Positions 1-40,745 of a stretch of DNA of 64,000 bases are shown piece by piece. The stretch covers positions 6,574,855-6,638,854 of the forward strand of contig JANVCC010000120.1 of the NCBI GenBank assembly GCA_025345505.1, given 5' to 3'. Every line of letters starts with the position of its first letter. The stretch's first letter is position 1. The translations under genes were made by a program, and so were the position numbers. This DNA comes from Todiramphus chloris collaris. Lineage: Eukaryota; Chordata; Aves; Coraciiformes; Alcedinidae. The notes under the pieces were generated by a model. That model saw only the letters and a list, made by a program, of their open reading frames with translations. It made no database searches and was not told the DNA's origin.

Positions 1-3000
1 CCGGCCCCTGAGCCACGCTGCCTCCCCGGGTTTCTTTAGTTTTCCCTTAGTTCTCCTTAAGGAGAGTGTCCAGGCATCGTTTTCATAAGCGTCTTGGCAT
101 CACTTAAATAATAAACTTGCAGCTAACTAGGATCCATCACCACCGTCTGTCTCCTTGTTTAAAACACCGCTTTCTTGCCACGCTTCCTAAATTGATTTCC
201 GTTGTCCATGCCAAGCCATAGTGAGTCAAGATGGCAGTTTCATCCAGGTCTTCGGTCCCCAGGCTGCAACCATTGTGTGAGTACCAGCAGCCCTGCTCAT
301 CCCGAGACTTGGTCTGTCATTGTCACAGCTCAGTCCGTAAGTGCTCTGGGAACACTCATCTGCTCGAAGAAATACTTGGCCCTTTAAACCAATGGATGGT
401 TCCTTGTGGCCCACGCCTTGTAGCCTGTGAGGTAACCAAGGGAGAATAACTTTGTAAACAGAGCTCAGAATAATCTTACAACAAGGCATGTCCTCTGTCC
501 TGCATGCGTGCGACTTTTGATCCAAAGCTTTCTGTTAGGAATGAGGTTAAGTCACATTTGTAGCTGTGTGGAAGAGTCCATAGTCAGCTACAGGACTCTG
601 AACTGTCCAGTTCCTTTTTGCCAATGATGAAGTTTTCCCATTCTCCAGCCTAGAGAAAGACAAGAACTCGCTCATTTTTTCCATTCCTGTATGTGCGTGA
701 AGTTCAGTTTGCTGAATTTATTTCGGGGAACGTGAAACTTGTGATTGCGATGAAACTGAATTGTTGCTAAACAGAGCAGTTGCCCTTCCAGGGTCTGATT
801 GGAGGAGTTGTGTGGACGTTGTTTGACTGCTCTGAAGTTACGGAAACGAACATCATCAGTGAATTGTCCCAGAGTGTTGTCTTTCCGACACCCGTGTTTG
901 TTTACCAGTAAACACAAGGAATTTAGTGAAACTGCCCACAGCGAGGAAACACAATTTGCCAGTCTAGCTTGAAAGAACATACCTTTGTGGTCCTAGCTCT
1001 GGCAGTGAGGTTAATCAAAGGTTCCTGTGAGGCTTAAAAATAAACTAGCACCAGTGTTCTGCATTGTATCAGTCTGGCATCTTCAGAGGCTGAGAGGTGG
1101 GTTTCCTCTTCATCTTTCCCCATCCAAAAACCAGTTTCTGCACCAAGATGTTCTTGAGGAACATGGTGAGAAGTGAATCCTTCCTGGCTGCTTGAATGAC
1201 CGGTGGAACCCGTGAAGAATGGGATTAGCATGCGATAAATCCAGTACACTTGTACATCTTCCATTAAACCCATCATTAACGAGCTCTTGGAAGACCTGCA
1301 TATCCCATTTCTCTTCCCCATAGCGGTCCAGTTCCTATTCTACAGGAGGTCACAATGGTGGACTCTTCCAAATCCTGTGCCCAAGGAATAATGAGCATTT
1401 TGTATAGCAAATTATTTTCCTTCACATAGGAAAAAATAAATAATACAATAATTCCTTTAGAGAGGAACTTAGCAAGTGCTGGTGTGTTCAGATTTGTTCT
1501 TTTCAATATTAAAATCTTTGCAGATGTAATTATGCCAGAAGCGTGTATAGCGAAACTGGCACTTTAAAAGAGCCCTTGCTGAGTAGTTGCCATCTTTTAG
1601 CTCAATCCACCATCACGAGCAAGAAACTGAAAAAGAATGTTTTAGCCAGTGTCAGACTGACACAGGAGTTTGTCTAGTTTTGATTTTTAATAGTATCGGG
1701 GAAGTTTTCGTGGCTGGATTATTATTCCAGAGAAGGTTCGTTGCTGACCAAACCTGTTCTACTTTCTATGGAAAATATATCAACATATTTAAATTTTCAT
1801 ACTTATTAAATCATATCAAGATCAATGCGAGCGGTGTCTGCTTGTATGGCTTTTTTTACTTAGTTTGTAAAAAAATATTTGTGGCCATTCAGCTTTAATT
1901 TGCATCTGATATCATTGTCTTGAGCAGCTTATGCTTTGAATAGAATGCTCATTAATTTATGAGAGTGCCCCGCCAGCTCGTTGGAGGAGGCAGGGCAGTT
2001 TGGGCTGGCTACTGAAACGTGATGCGTGGGCTCCTGGAAATGGATTTGGTGCGAGTGGGTGAACACCTGGGTGCCTGCATCCATAAACCAGCTGTTTGGG
2101 AAAGATTTTCAATTTTGCATGGCTTTAATTAACAACTGAAGCAGATCACCTCACCTAGAAGGTTCTGTTACTCAGCTGCTCTCGAAGGGTACAGACGGTG
2201 AAAGCATTTCGCTGCAAAGGCTTGTGCACCTCTCAGGGGCTGCTTTGATGTCATAATCTTTGCATTCACCCCCTGAAAATCATCACAGTAGTTCTCAGTC
2301 TTTCCGTTAGGACTTCCCAGATTGTGTAAAACACTGAAAAGTTCAGGAAGGTCTTCATGCCCCCTCAAGGCCTCTTGCGTGATTAGGATGGTGGAAATGA
2401 GTTCTGAAATCCCTCCCCGTGTTCTCAAAGAGGTTATCTCAACTTTTCTCCTGTTTAGTGACTCCTGGATCCCATCATTCCTTCCAGACATTCCAATACA
2501 TATTGGCTTTTCCCTAAACAAGTGTGGCAAGTTTTGTCTGGCCAGTTTTCTTCAAGTTTTTCTGTGGGTGATTGACTCTTTTCAGATGATTTCCATCAAT
2601 CTTTAAGCGTCACAGCGGCATAAAAGCAGTGCTCTTGTGCCTCGCTCCTGCTTTTGCTCATAACACTTATTCTCTGCAATCATCTAAATTCTTCAGAATA
2701 AGGCTTCTCCAGAAGAGATTATTTCACGAAGGGCACCGTAGCAGAGTCACGTCTGCTCTCGGTGTCTTTCGTCTTTGCCCGTTTTCTGCCTTACGTTCTT
2801 CAATAGAAAAAACCCTGTGGGAAGCAGGAGATGGGCAGAGTACACCTGCAAGGTTGGGGTTTTTTTAATTAGTTGTGCAGTGAAAACATAAAAAGAGTGA
2901 GCAGGAGCCTATCTGGGAAAATAACTTGAGGAGAAAATGAGCTCTGTTATTGGAAAGCTCCAGCAGAGTGGTTCCTGAATGCTGTAGGTGTGAGGCCACG

Positions 3001-5540
3001 ATGAACTAATCCTTGCGTGTTGCTGATCCCAGGAGCAGTTACTCTATTTCTAGAAGCTTGTACCGGGCTGAAGCAAAAGCCATGTGACAGACAAAGTTTG
3101 AGGGAGATTGAAATTGCTCTCATGAGCTGCTCTTCAGCTGTACCAGGAAAAGGGAGCCCGATTTAAGTGTCAGGCAGGCTGCAGACTGGTGCTGACCTCG
3201 TGACCTAGAGTAGATGACCTGCATCACCATGTGCTTTTCTTCTGACTCTGGAGGTGCTGCTCAGCAATTTCAAGGGAAACAAAAAGTTTAGAAGACTGTA
3301 CCTTTGCTTTACCGAGCTGCTCCTGACCCAAAACCTGCATGGTGTGTTCTGTCCTTTCTGTAGACACTGGCTGAAGAATGACAGCAATGTGTTTAGTTTT
3401 GGTTACCATATTTGCATTCTGTGTTGGATTTATCTGTTCAATTTTAAAAGTAGCTTGGAGTATTAAAAGGCTCATATATATGTTAAGTATTTTTAAAGTG
3501 TCTTGTGTCTAATACCTTTGAAGTTTTCAGTAAAAAATGTATGATAATCAATTTTCATTATAACTAAAGTTTATTGTAGCTAAAGTTTATTACATTTTTG
3601 GTAACTAACTCAAAACTTAAATGTTACATGTGGTCTTTTTCCCTTTTGGTAGTTGGACCAGCTTCAGAAAAAATACTCAAAGTCTTCTAAGAGCTTGCAG
3701 AAGTTTAGTCTCAAAAATCTGAATCTTGGTCCTGAGTCAGCTCAGTACTTGCATCTGAGCGTCATCGGGATGAGGACTTGCTTAAGTCCCAGTCTTTATG
3801 TCCTGGACTTTTGCTGTCCAGAACGCAGAGACTCTGGCAGAGGGGAGCCCAGCAAGGTGCAGGAATCCTGGACTCCTCTGAACCATCAGACCCTGCGATG
3901 TGGCCTTGCTGTGTCAGTCTGCCATGCCTGTGCTGCTGTGGTCTTTGCGGGCTGCATTGCTTTGTAGGTGAGAAATAGCAGGACAGGCAGTTGTGATGGG
4001 AGAGTCTCAGGTTTGTGTTCTCAGCAGTGCAAAGGAGAGCGTAGAAAGAAATGCTTTCTGTTTGCAGTCAATCCTCTGTAAGCTGTACCCCCAGGACAGT
4101 TGCCTGTCTAGTCTTGCCCAGGTTCTCTGGACTCTTTCTGCCAGCAGTGTAGGAGACGGGGACCTCTGAAAGGTCATCTGCCCAGTCCCGGGCCTGAATC
4201 TCTTTGTTTCCATTGGAAAGAAAGGAAACCTGAGTCACTAACCCAATAAACTAATGTTTAGTTGTCCAAATTTAGGTGGGAAGAACCCGAGCCAGAATTA
4301 GCACAACTGTACAGGGCTATTCCTACAAGAGAAATTCTGGATTACTTGCTTTCCTGTATTATTTGCTGAATAACTGGTTTGTGTCATTTTTTGAATCTTG
4401 ATAATGTGTTGAAACAGACTGGGAAGCAAGTGGAAAGACTTAATCTTTATTAAATGGTGTTATTTGCTCAAGAAAGGTTTACTGTAGTAGGGTTTAGTTA
4501 ATGCAGACTGTTAATGGGTCCTTAGCGTGTTTAACGTTATCTGGTTCTGAACTGTCACAGCTCTCTCTGAAAAAAATTACACTTGTTTGGTGGTTTGGGG
4601 CAAAATTTCTGCTATCTTGAAAGTTACTGAGTTGATGGTTAAATATGTTTAAAGAAAGTCTCGTTGGGCAGGTGATGGCTGTATAAGCTTCACCTGCATC
4701 GCTTGGATGCGGGCCGGGGGGTTTGACCGTCTGGCTGTGGTGGTCCCTGCAGGCACCTTGTGCAGACAGTCGTGAACGGGGCCGATCCCGAGCGCCTCGT
4801 GAAGCCACCCCAGGAGCTTTGCCGAGAGCTCTGATCACGCAGGACTGGTGGGTTTTTCTGCCTGATTTTCCAGGCGTTCAGGCATTTCGTTCCAAAGAGC
4901 CTCGGGTACTTGTAACGATACCTGCAAAGAAGGTGGGACATCCAACTAAGCTGCCTCTTGTAAGAACCACTTCTTCGTAGGAAAAATAGAAGCCAACCAG
5001 GGCAACAGCTACAGATGGGACTCAAATTGTAGCCTCCTGAAAGGGAGAAATACCAGTTTTATAAGAGCAGGAGAGGAGAGAATCATAGAACTGTGCAGAA
5101 ATGTGTAAGAGAGGTGGAACAGGGAGAAGGAAGCCTGTGTTAGAAAGGTACTTTGAAGAATAAAGTAGATTCCGTTCTCTTCAAGGACAGAAATACTGAA
5201 GTAGAGAAAAGTGAGTATGCATACAGGCTCTCCAGTTTTCCCCACCGATTGCTGTTGTTGGCACTGAACTCTTATGAGGAGGAGAAAGACTTGCGGTACC
5301 TAATGGTAGCTGAGATGATTCACCAGTGTGGGCCCATTAGCATATAAACCACACTGCGAAGGAGGGCTGGTAGTCCCTGCTGTGTTTATCAACAAGCAGA
5401 AGGTGCTACTTTTGTAAATTCTCCTGATTTGCGTGGAGAGCCGTCTTGTAGGCTTCTTATTTGAGGACAAATTAAAACGAAAGGCAAATGACAGCTTTTA
5501 TACATGTTAAACTTCCTATAAAGATTAATTTGCAGAGGGG

Positions 5541-5579
5541 TTTTTTGTTTGGGTTTTTTTTGGTTTTTTTTTTTTTTTT
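5541..5579. repeat. T-rich low-complexity tract
   Basis: Runs of T broken by GGG triplets, then a pure T run of about 17. A simple low-complexity sequence inside ZMYM4 intron 1. Confidence 0.8.
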
Positions 5580-6974
5580 CCTACAATTAGTATCGTAATG
5601 AGTTGCAAGCAATTACTAACATGGTTAATTATCCTCTTGGGGGAGATGTTGAGCACAAGGATCCTTCCAGGGTTACAGTGCTGGTCCTCCACCCCGGATT
5701 GTTGTCCTCCTCGCGTCGCAGTTGTGTTCCGTGGCCTGGGAGACAGGCTGAGGGCTGCCTCGCTTGGGCTGCTCAGCTTCTGTGTTAATTGCAAGTCAGG
5801 GGCGTGTGTATTTGCAGGACACACTCTAAAACAGCAGCACTTTGGAAAGCTTTGGCCAAAGGTATAAGTTGGTAGTCTGAAAAATGGTGTCTTGTGGGAT
5901 GCTCAAATATGTAACTGAGGTGAAGTATTCTGTTTGGAATAAGCGCTTGCTAAGTGTCACAGCAGAAACAGACGCTGTTAGGGTATGGACCCTGCTCTGG
6001 GTGGGCTGAGTTTTGCATCCATGTGACTTCAGTTTAGTTTTTCTGACTTACACGGTGAGAAACAGGAGTTTTCCTAATTCCATCTCGCTCGCAGGCTTAG
6101 TGTAACCAAAATCCCAGCACCAGGGGTTGTTCGTAGTGTCTTAACCAGCAACAGGAAAGTTCGGTGCGGAGCCAGGGGTGAGGTTTTGAGGGGAGAAGTT
6201 CTTTGTTTTTAGAAGAAAGCTTTTTATTGTGGATGTCTCAGTTTGTTTGCTTGATGTGTGTTTTGTGCCTGTCTGTGTTTCTTAATTTGCAAAGCCCACG
6301 TGTCAAACCAAACCGGTGTCTTTGCGAAAACCATTGCAAGGTGAAGCCTTCCCCTGTGGGGCTGCTTCCTGTGCAAACCCTTGGCTTTGCGGGCAGCTGG
6401 GAGGGTGGCTGGGATCCCCTTCTGGTTTTTGTCTCTAGGGATTAAAACCACCAATGGTTCACAAAAAGTAAGGGTGTAACTTCCCCCGTGTTTGCCAGAT
6501 TCCTTCTACTTGGGCCCGTGTAGGTTGGTAACAGTGTGCAGCTTGCCTGTGCCTGTTTGGTGGGTATGGAAACCACGGGGCCGCCAGGGGCTGCGTTTGG
6601 AGTTGGCCCAGTGAATGTATAGAAAATATAGGAATGGCAGAAGAAGCTGGGGACAGGAAGGGGCGATGCACTTGTGTGCGGAACCACTCCCCGTGATTTC
6701 TGGTGAATCACGCAGGATTCTGAAAGTGCACGAATGCCACAGCAGCAGCAGCATGTGCCTAAATCTTGTTTCCTGAAACTTAAAACTCAAAGATGCATAA
6801 GTAAGAGACATGGGAGGTAAAGCTGTGTTCCTTGGACAGACAGGTAGGAGCTGTGGTAAACTGAAATATGCCTGTCTTTTGACACATAAGGACAATTGTT
6901 TGGGGTTTGTCTTTAAAATTAGCCCTCACAGTAGCCACGTAATTACTCTTAGACTACATCAGAAATAATCTTCT

Positions 6975-7540
6975 GAATCTTGGGAATGGCTCGCGGGCGC
7001 ACCTTGCAAAAGCCGCCGAGCTCCCGCTCTCCCTCCCCGCGGGCAGCCCTGCCCCCCCAGGAAGAGCGATGCCAGCCCCCCGCCAGCAGACCACGGGGTG
7101 CCCGGGGTGCCAGCCCCCGCAGCTGTCCGTCTGTCTGTCTGTCCAGCCTGCAGCCCGGGCTGCTAGGGGGCTCTGCAGGCCCGGCACCGCGCGCCCAGCT
7201 CTATGGCTCGCTTGACCCCGCCGGGTTCTCTTCCTGCCGCAGCAGTTCTTTTCCTGTAGCAGGTACCTGCAGCAGCCTGGCTCTTTGTTACCTTCTGCTC
7301 TTCCCTCCCTAGCTGCTCCGGAGGTATGAATCCGTAGGTCTTGTCTGTGTTTCGATGGGAAAAGCAGCTCCGGGAGAGCCCCGCTGCCGAATTCGGCTCG
7401 TGCAGCGGAGTTTTCCCGGCGCAGAGGTGCAGCGCGGCTGGCTGCCTGCCTGGCATCCCTCCCAGGGATGTCATGTGGGAAAGGTCAGGGGATGCTTCCT
7501 GAGCGCCCCGCACCTGGTTCAAGAATTGCAATGGCAATTG
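6975..7540. promoter_or_regulatory. CpG-rich island-like patch in ZMYM4 intron 1
   Basis: GC content and CpG frequency rise sharply against AT-rich flanks (GCGGGCGC, CCGCCGAG, CCGCGCGCCC and many others). The patch contains a short GTCT/CTGT repeat near 7128-7143. It has no TATA box and no recognisable coding exon. It could be an alternative promoter or an intronic enhancer, or only a GC-rich segment. Confidence 0.3.
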
Positions 7541-10500
7541 CAGTGACTTTGGTTTTTTCTTTTTAAAGGGTGTCTTCCTTAGCAGTTGAATGAATTCTGA
7601 AAGCGGGGAGTTAAGCTGTGTCTGTAGGGACAGGGGAGCAGCACAGACAAGAAACTGGGAATCGTCTCTGACTGTTTTGCATTGCAGTTTCCTTAACAGC
7701 TTCTTCCTTTCCACAGTTTGCTTATGGATGCAGTAAAACCTAGGCTCAAACTTCAGAAGGCTTGCTATAAAGATATGTGCTGTGTATGTGAAGTTGCTGC
7801 CTTGTTTTATTTTTTAGAAGAGAGTCTCTCTTTTGCATACAAAACAAGGCTGTAGCCATAGGCAGCTTCTCCCTTGATGGTGCACAAAAATAATCTATTA
7901 GTTGTTTGATTTCTGGATGCTGTGGCAACTTTGAACACCGTTAAAGTGTTGAACAAGTTTTTGTTTATATTAAATGTATTAAAGTGTAAACGGTGTCCTT
8001 CTGTCGCCCGCTCCGAGCAAAGCCCCGGCAGTGCTGTGGATCCAGCGCTGTTCCCTTGGAGTCTAACAGACGATCATCAAAAGGCAGCAATGTACCTGGT
8101 GGAATTTATTTTTTAATAAAAGTGGTGCTGTCCTCATGCAAAGAGCAGTTAATTTAAAGCAAAATGCATTGCTTCCAGGGATGCCTAATTGTTCTGCCAC
8201 CGTTTCTGTATTCTTGTTTCCTTTCCTTTATTTATTACCCCCAGAGTAGGCAGAGCATTGCTTTGTGTGCAGCGCCAGCTAACGAGATGGAATCCCAAAG
8301 AAAGAGGCTCTAAAACGTTTAATTTTGCTGATATTAAACTGAAAGTGTTCTGTCTTCAACTCTTAGGGAATGCTCGCTGCTTAAAAGCACTAAGTATCAT
8401 TAAGTTACTCTCTGGCAAAATATTAGCCAAAGTGATTGAATGAAGGTGTTTTAAAATATGATATTCCTGAGGTTTGTTTTACAACTGCAAGACTGCATCG
8501 AGGAGTTGCAGCCCGGAGTATTTTAACGGAAAGCTTTCTGTCCCTGATTCTTTCCATGCTGTAGTTATCTAGGACTTGCTCTGGGATATTGAGGTGCCTC
8601 TTCTGAGATGACCCGGAGGAAATGCTGTCTGGTGAATCAGGTCCATGTTTGGGGTACTTTCGTTCCACTGCTCGCCAAATCTTACAAAAACTGAGCAGGA
8701 CAAATAAAGGGAATTAAGAGTGGTGATGACTAATGACAGGAGGAGGTATGAGGACTGGTGGGAGAGGGAATGGCCTTGCAGAAATGGAGCAGAATAACAC
8801 AGAAATAGTAATTTGGGCACACTGCTTATGTTTCTGTGTAATCCAGGACTGTAATCCAGTGAAAGCCAATTTCTGTGGCTGATTAATGTGATACGTTTTA
8901 ATGTAGCTATCGATATACAAAGTTTCCTCCCGAGATGGTGTTGAACAAGAGTGTAACAGAACTCAGGAAGGGAATAGAAGTTTCTATGATTGAAAGAATA
9001 CCCCACACTGATTCAGATAAAAGCTACAGGAGCCCTCATTTCAGAGCATAGCCCAGTTACAGGCTGTTATGGAATGAGTAATTTACTGGGGAGATTATAT
9101 AAAAATATATATATTTATGTGTATGTAGCTACATCTGTATTCAGACACAGATGCATACAAACATTTGCCCTAGGTTCCTCTCTTTGGATTTGCACCGGGT
9201 GGGAGTTGTGATGCCGTTCACCATCAGAAACTAGACGGTGGCTGGAGTCAGACTGCTGCTGTTTTCAGATGCTGAAGTTCCCGTTTTATAGGCTTTCCCA
9301 GTGGAAGCTTTTGACCACAGACACAGACCTTCCTCTGTACCCTGAAACCTTCTAAAGGAAGAAAATATGCAAGATGATCTCTTCTTTTGATAGCCTCACA
9401 AAAGAAAGAGAAAAGAAACAAAATAGGTTCTTGGTTGTTTTGGTTTGTTTTTTCCCGAGGATGACCTTGTGGTTGGGAGGTGTCTTGGATTCCTTCCAGG
9501 CAGACTGTAAATGTTTTCCAGCTTGTTCAAAATATTTATGGTAGTCCCTAATGGCTCTTGCAGGTGGCCTCTTGTGCTCCCTTACATGTTGTCATTTCTT
9601 TGAATAAAATTGTTAGAGAGGTCCAGCCTACAAAAAGTATTCTTTTCCTAACAACAGCGTTTCTGGGTTTGTCACCTATTACTAGAAGACTTGTTATCAC
9701 CAGAGGAGGAGGAATCCCTGGAGTTTGGATCTGCGAGGTATCCAGGGTTGTGGCAGAACCTACAACAGGGGCTCTGGATCTCAAAAGAGTTACAGAACTA
9801 CTTTGATTAAACTTCGAGAACAGGATGATCTAATGCTTCATCTGAACTGAAAACTTCCCTCACCCTCCCAGCAAATTGTCTGAGACTTTTTTTTTTTTTT
9901 TGGAGAAGAAAGAGCATTAGTGACAGGAAGCAGGAAAGGATCAAGGAAGGTCAGCCTAGAGAAAAAAGACCTGGGCTGTCAGTTTTGCCTCCCAAAGCTT
10001 TGTACTCTGATATTATCAAATGGCAACAAGATCCTTTTTCTGTTCTTCTATAAAAACAGGATACCACTGCTATCCTTGTCCTCAGCATCTGGGATTAGCA
10101 CGACGTACATCCAATATTGATAGGGATTAATTTTACACTAGTGTACACTTAGTTGACTACAAGTGGACTTCTAGATCAACATGAAACTTGCACCTCTGGA
10201 GACACTCCTGGGATCATTATAGCAGCAACAGAACTCAGGCCTTGCAGACCTTCCTGGAAGGTGTTCCCTTACCCTTTTGTCCTCCAGATAACTGCAGTGA
10301 ATAGATTTGCATCAGCCTCATGGAGGAGGGAAACTTTTGCTGCTCTTTTGGTTCTGTATTTCAGTTTTCTAGCCTCAGTTACCTGTTGAGAGGAGCTGGA
10401 AGGTTTTGGTGCAGTATCGAATTGTCTTGATAGTCACAGTGCTGGACAGGCCCTCACTATTCCATGTGTGTCAAACTAAGCTGAAGAAGCTGACTTGCAC

Positions 10501-11531
10501 TTGTAGACCTGCAGGTGATACTGGAAAGAGGCCAGTGGACTTTTTGCTGTCAGATAAACCCTGGGACAATATGTTGTTATCCTTTCTTGGAGCTGTCTGC
10601 TACCAAACTGATAGTTCCCATCAGAGTCTGGTGGAGTATCGGATTTATCAACTAAATGACTTGAGTTAAATGAAATTAGAGATTATCCCTTTGCTGTCAA
10701 ATCCCATTACTTTCCTTAAGATGGCTTAAGAATTGAAGTGTGAGCAGGATCTACCAAAAGAGAAAGCTCAGAGCTGGAGACTTAGAGAAAGGAGAGATGA
10801 CTTAAATGAGCTGCTGGTATCTTTTAGGCAGAAGGGAAGGATGCTAACAAGCTGGACATTCTAAATGAAACTTTAATTATGCTGAGTGCACATGCTTCTT
10901 CAGACAGCGTTCGAGCATGCCATCAACTTTAACATCTGTCAGAGCATGTTGAATGTAAACAGGCATTTTGTACAGCATTCGGAGTCATCATCTCATCCTT
11001 CTCAGCTTAGGGTCCTACTGCCTCTCACCTCATTCCTGTTGGGAGGTTAAGCATTGCACTTCACTGCTCCAGGAGGGGCCATTCCCTGACAGAGAAAGGA
11101 AGCCTTTGGACCTGCACAGCCCACCCCAGTGGGAGCTGTACACGCTGCTGCCTTTCCATTTGTAGTGTTCTGAGGAGATGAAGACTCACGGGGTGTCAGA
11201 GAGAGCAGAACCTCTGATCTTGACCTAGCACAAGCAGCTCGTATAGAACTGATGATTCTGACATCCCCTCCTCTCTTCTCTCCTCCACCTTCTCTGGGAA
11301 GCAGTGCTAATTCTAAATTTTCATGGTGTGCTTTCTCTGTGTACCTCTGAACGTGCTAGGGTGAATGCGACTGCTCAGTAATGTGACAGTCTTCATTCAC
11401 AGAACTTTGCTTAGGGCAAGAAGGAGGCAGAACTGTGATCCTTCTTGTTGGTTTGGGGTTTGATCAGATATATTTTAGCAAAGTACGTGGCAGCTGACCA
11501 AGATAATGATACAGTGCTTTCCTTTTTACAG

Positions 11532-39218
<27,687 letters not shown>

Positions 39219-39413
39219 CTGAAGCGGGGTATTTTCCTTTGAATACACATCAGAAGCACCAAACTGTGAATACGTCCAGCCTTTGGAAAATGTGTATCAA
39301 ATAAGCCAAGATAATGTCACCTACAGGCATATTTTGAACCACAGTGGATGTACAAACTGGAACTGGAAGGAATCAAGCTGCGTAAGCTGCAAAAAACAAC
39401 GTCCTGTGGCACC

Positions 39414-39419
39414 AATAAA
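39414..39419 (+). terminator. Proximal polyadenylation signal, ZMYM4
   Basis: AATAAA about 195 bp after the stop codon. Use would give a short 3' UTR. Confidence 0.45.
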
Positions 39420-39674
39420 TCCTCTGAACAAATTTGAGATGAACTAACCTATTTGAGTGGTGCATAAATCCTTTATCTGTTTAGGATTTTTAAAAGTTGT
39501 GAGATATTTTTAAGGAAAATGGTTGTGTAAAATCCACCATAACGATGTTGGGCACGGAGAGCTAGACTGTGGCTCAGGTGACTGGGCAGCCCGGTGGCTG
39601 GCGGTCCTTGCTGCCAAAGAACACGTGGAGATCCTAGAGCTCTTCACAAGGACAGAAGAGAAAGCGGTGATGTT

Positions 39675-39694
39675 AGACAGACAGACAGACAGAC
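39675..39694. repeat. (AGAC)5 microsatellite
   Basis: Five perfect AGAC units in the presumed ZMYM4 3' UTR. Confidence 0.9.
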
Positions 39695-40719
39695 ACCTTC
39701 CGTTCCAAGTGCAGGTGCACGTACGCTTTTATAATTTTTTTGGAAACTGGGATCAAATGCTGGGAAGGCAGGAGCCGCTGGCGTGCCTGCTGGGGAAGCT
39801 GTCTGAAGGAAGACCTGCCTGGCTGCTCCTCCAGGGTCACACGATGCCAGACTCTAGCTCTCGGCCCAGGCTCGTACCAGCTCTAGCTCTGCTCGGTCTC
39901 GGAAGAGGTGCTGTAGGTCAGACTGCAGAGCGGCCGTGTTACGGGATAAGCCTTGCTGGGGTATGTACAGGAGAGCGACTGACCTGGGGTCTGTGCAGAG
40001 AGTCCCTTACCTAGCCCAGTAGCTCTGCAGTCTGTCGATATAATCTAGCAAAATACTGTGGTGCGTGGAAATTTTTTTTCCCTTAAGGCAGCTTTCCTTT
40101 CTCCTCTTTCCCTCCTCCTGTGTTTTTGGTTACTTCGTCCGGCAGACCTGGAGGGCCGCGTCATTTTGAACCCACGAGACGCGCGCTCTTTCTCTTTCCG
40201 CCTTTGCGACACGCGCCGTGTTGTACAAAGGATGCAGTATTACTTCTGACACCAGAACTGTGGTAGAAAATTACCATGTGTGGTTTTTTTTTCCCACCCC
40301 ACCCAAAGAGATTTAGTCATAGTGCTGGAAATTGGAAGAGATTTTTTTAAGGCTTGGCTGTTACTGCATCTTTTTTGATGAGAGAATCTCCCACGTTGTG
40401 TTTAGAGGACAGGACATTATCAGATACTGTCTGTATCTCTGTTTTCTCGAGCTATAGATGCGTGTTTCTGATGACCAGTGGTCACAAATTCATTGGAAAC
40501 CCCAACTATTTTTAAAGAAGAGAATTGTACGGTTTTTATCTAGCTCTGGTCAGTTATCCATCTTCTGTAACAGGGGTCTGATATTTGATCTTGTCACTAA
40601 AATTTCAAGAGATGAAAATCAACAGCCTTGAATTATATTTCCTTTTTTTGTTTTGTTTTGTTTTGTTTGGTTTTGTTTTTTAATTATTTTTTTAGCAGTA
40701 ACAAAAGTAATTTAACAAA

Positions 40720-40725
40720 AATAAA
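40720..40725 (+). terminator. Distal polyadenylation signal, ZMYM4
   Basis: AATAAA about 1.5 kb after the stop, followed within 30 bp by a GT-rich stretch (GACGTTGTGTACTCGGTAGT). The more likely main 3' end. Confidence 0.5.
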
Positions 40726-40745
40726 ATCAGAAAGTAGTCTATTGA

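Larger units (their letters stand above)
1..11531 (+). other. ZMYM4 intron 1 (3' 11.5 kb)
   Basis: No ORF here resembles a known protein and none has coding character. The stretch ends in a pyrimidine-rich acceptor directly before the TTTGAAGAT exon. It holds a poly-T run, simple AT repeats and one GC/CpG-rich patch (about 6975-7540). Its status as intron is inferred because the first ZMYM4 codons known from human are not in the window. Confidence 0.75.
39219..40745 (+). other. ZMYM4 3' UTR
   Basis: Non-coding sequence after the TAA, with two plus-strand AATAAA signals (39414 and 40720). The stretch holds an (AGAC)5 microsatellite and a TTTTG-rich tract near 40648-40690. Its extent is inferred from the signals, not from transcripts. 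Confidence 0.6.

Noticed and set aside
3653..3967. ORF after a 'ttttggtag' acceptor-like site (DQLQKKYSKSSKSLQ)
   Set aside because: The start resembles an exon but does not match any ZMYM4 residue and would break the known exon 1-exon 2 join. Treated as intron.
6980..7312. ATG-initiated ORF in the CpG-rich patch (MARGRTLQKPPSS)
   Set aside because: Considered as ZMYM4 exon 1, but it does not resemble the conserved MAEREVESGPRKR start and has no phase-0 donor at a fitting place.
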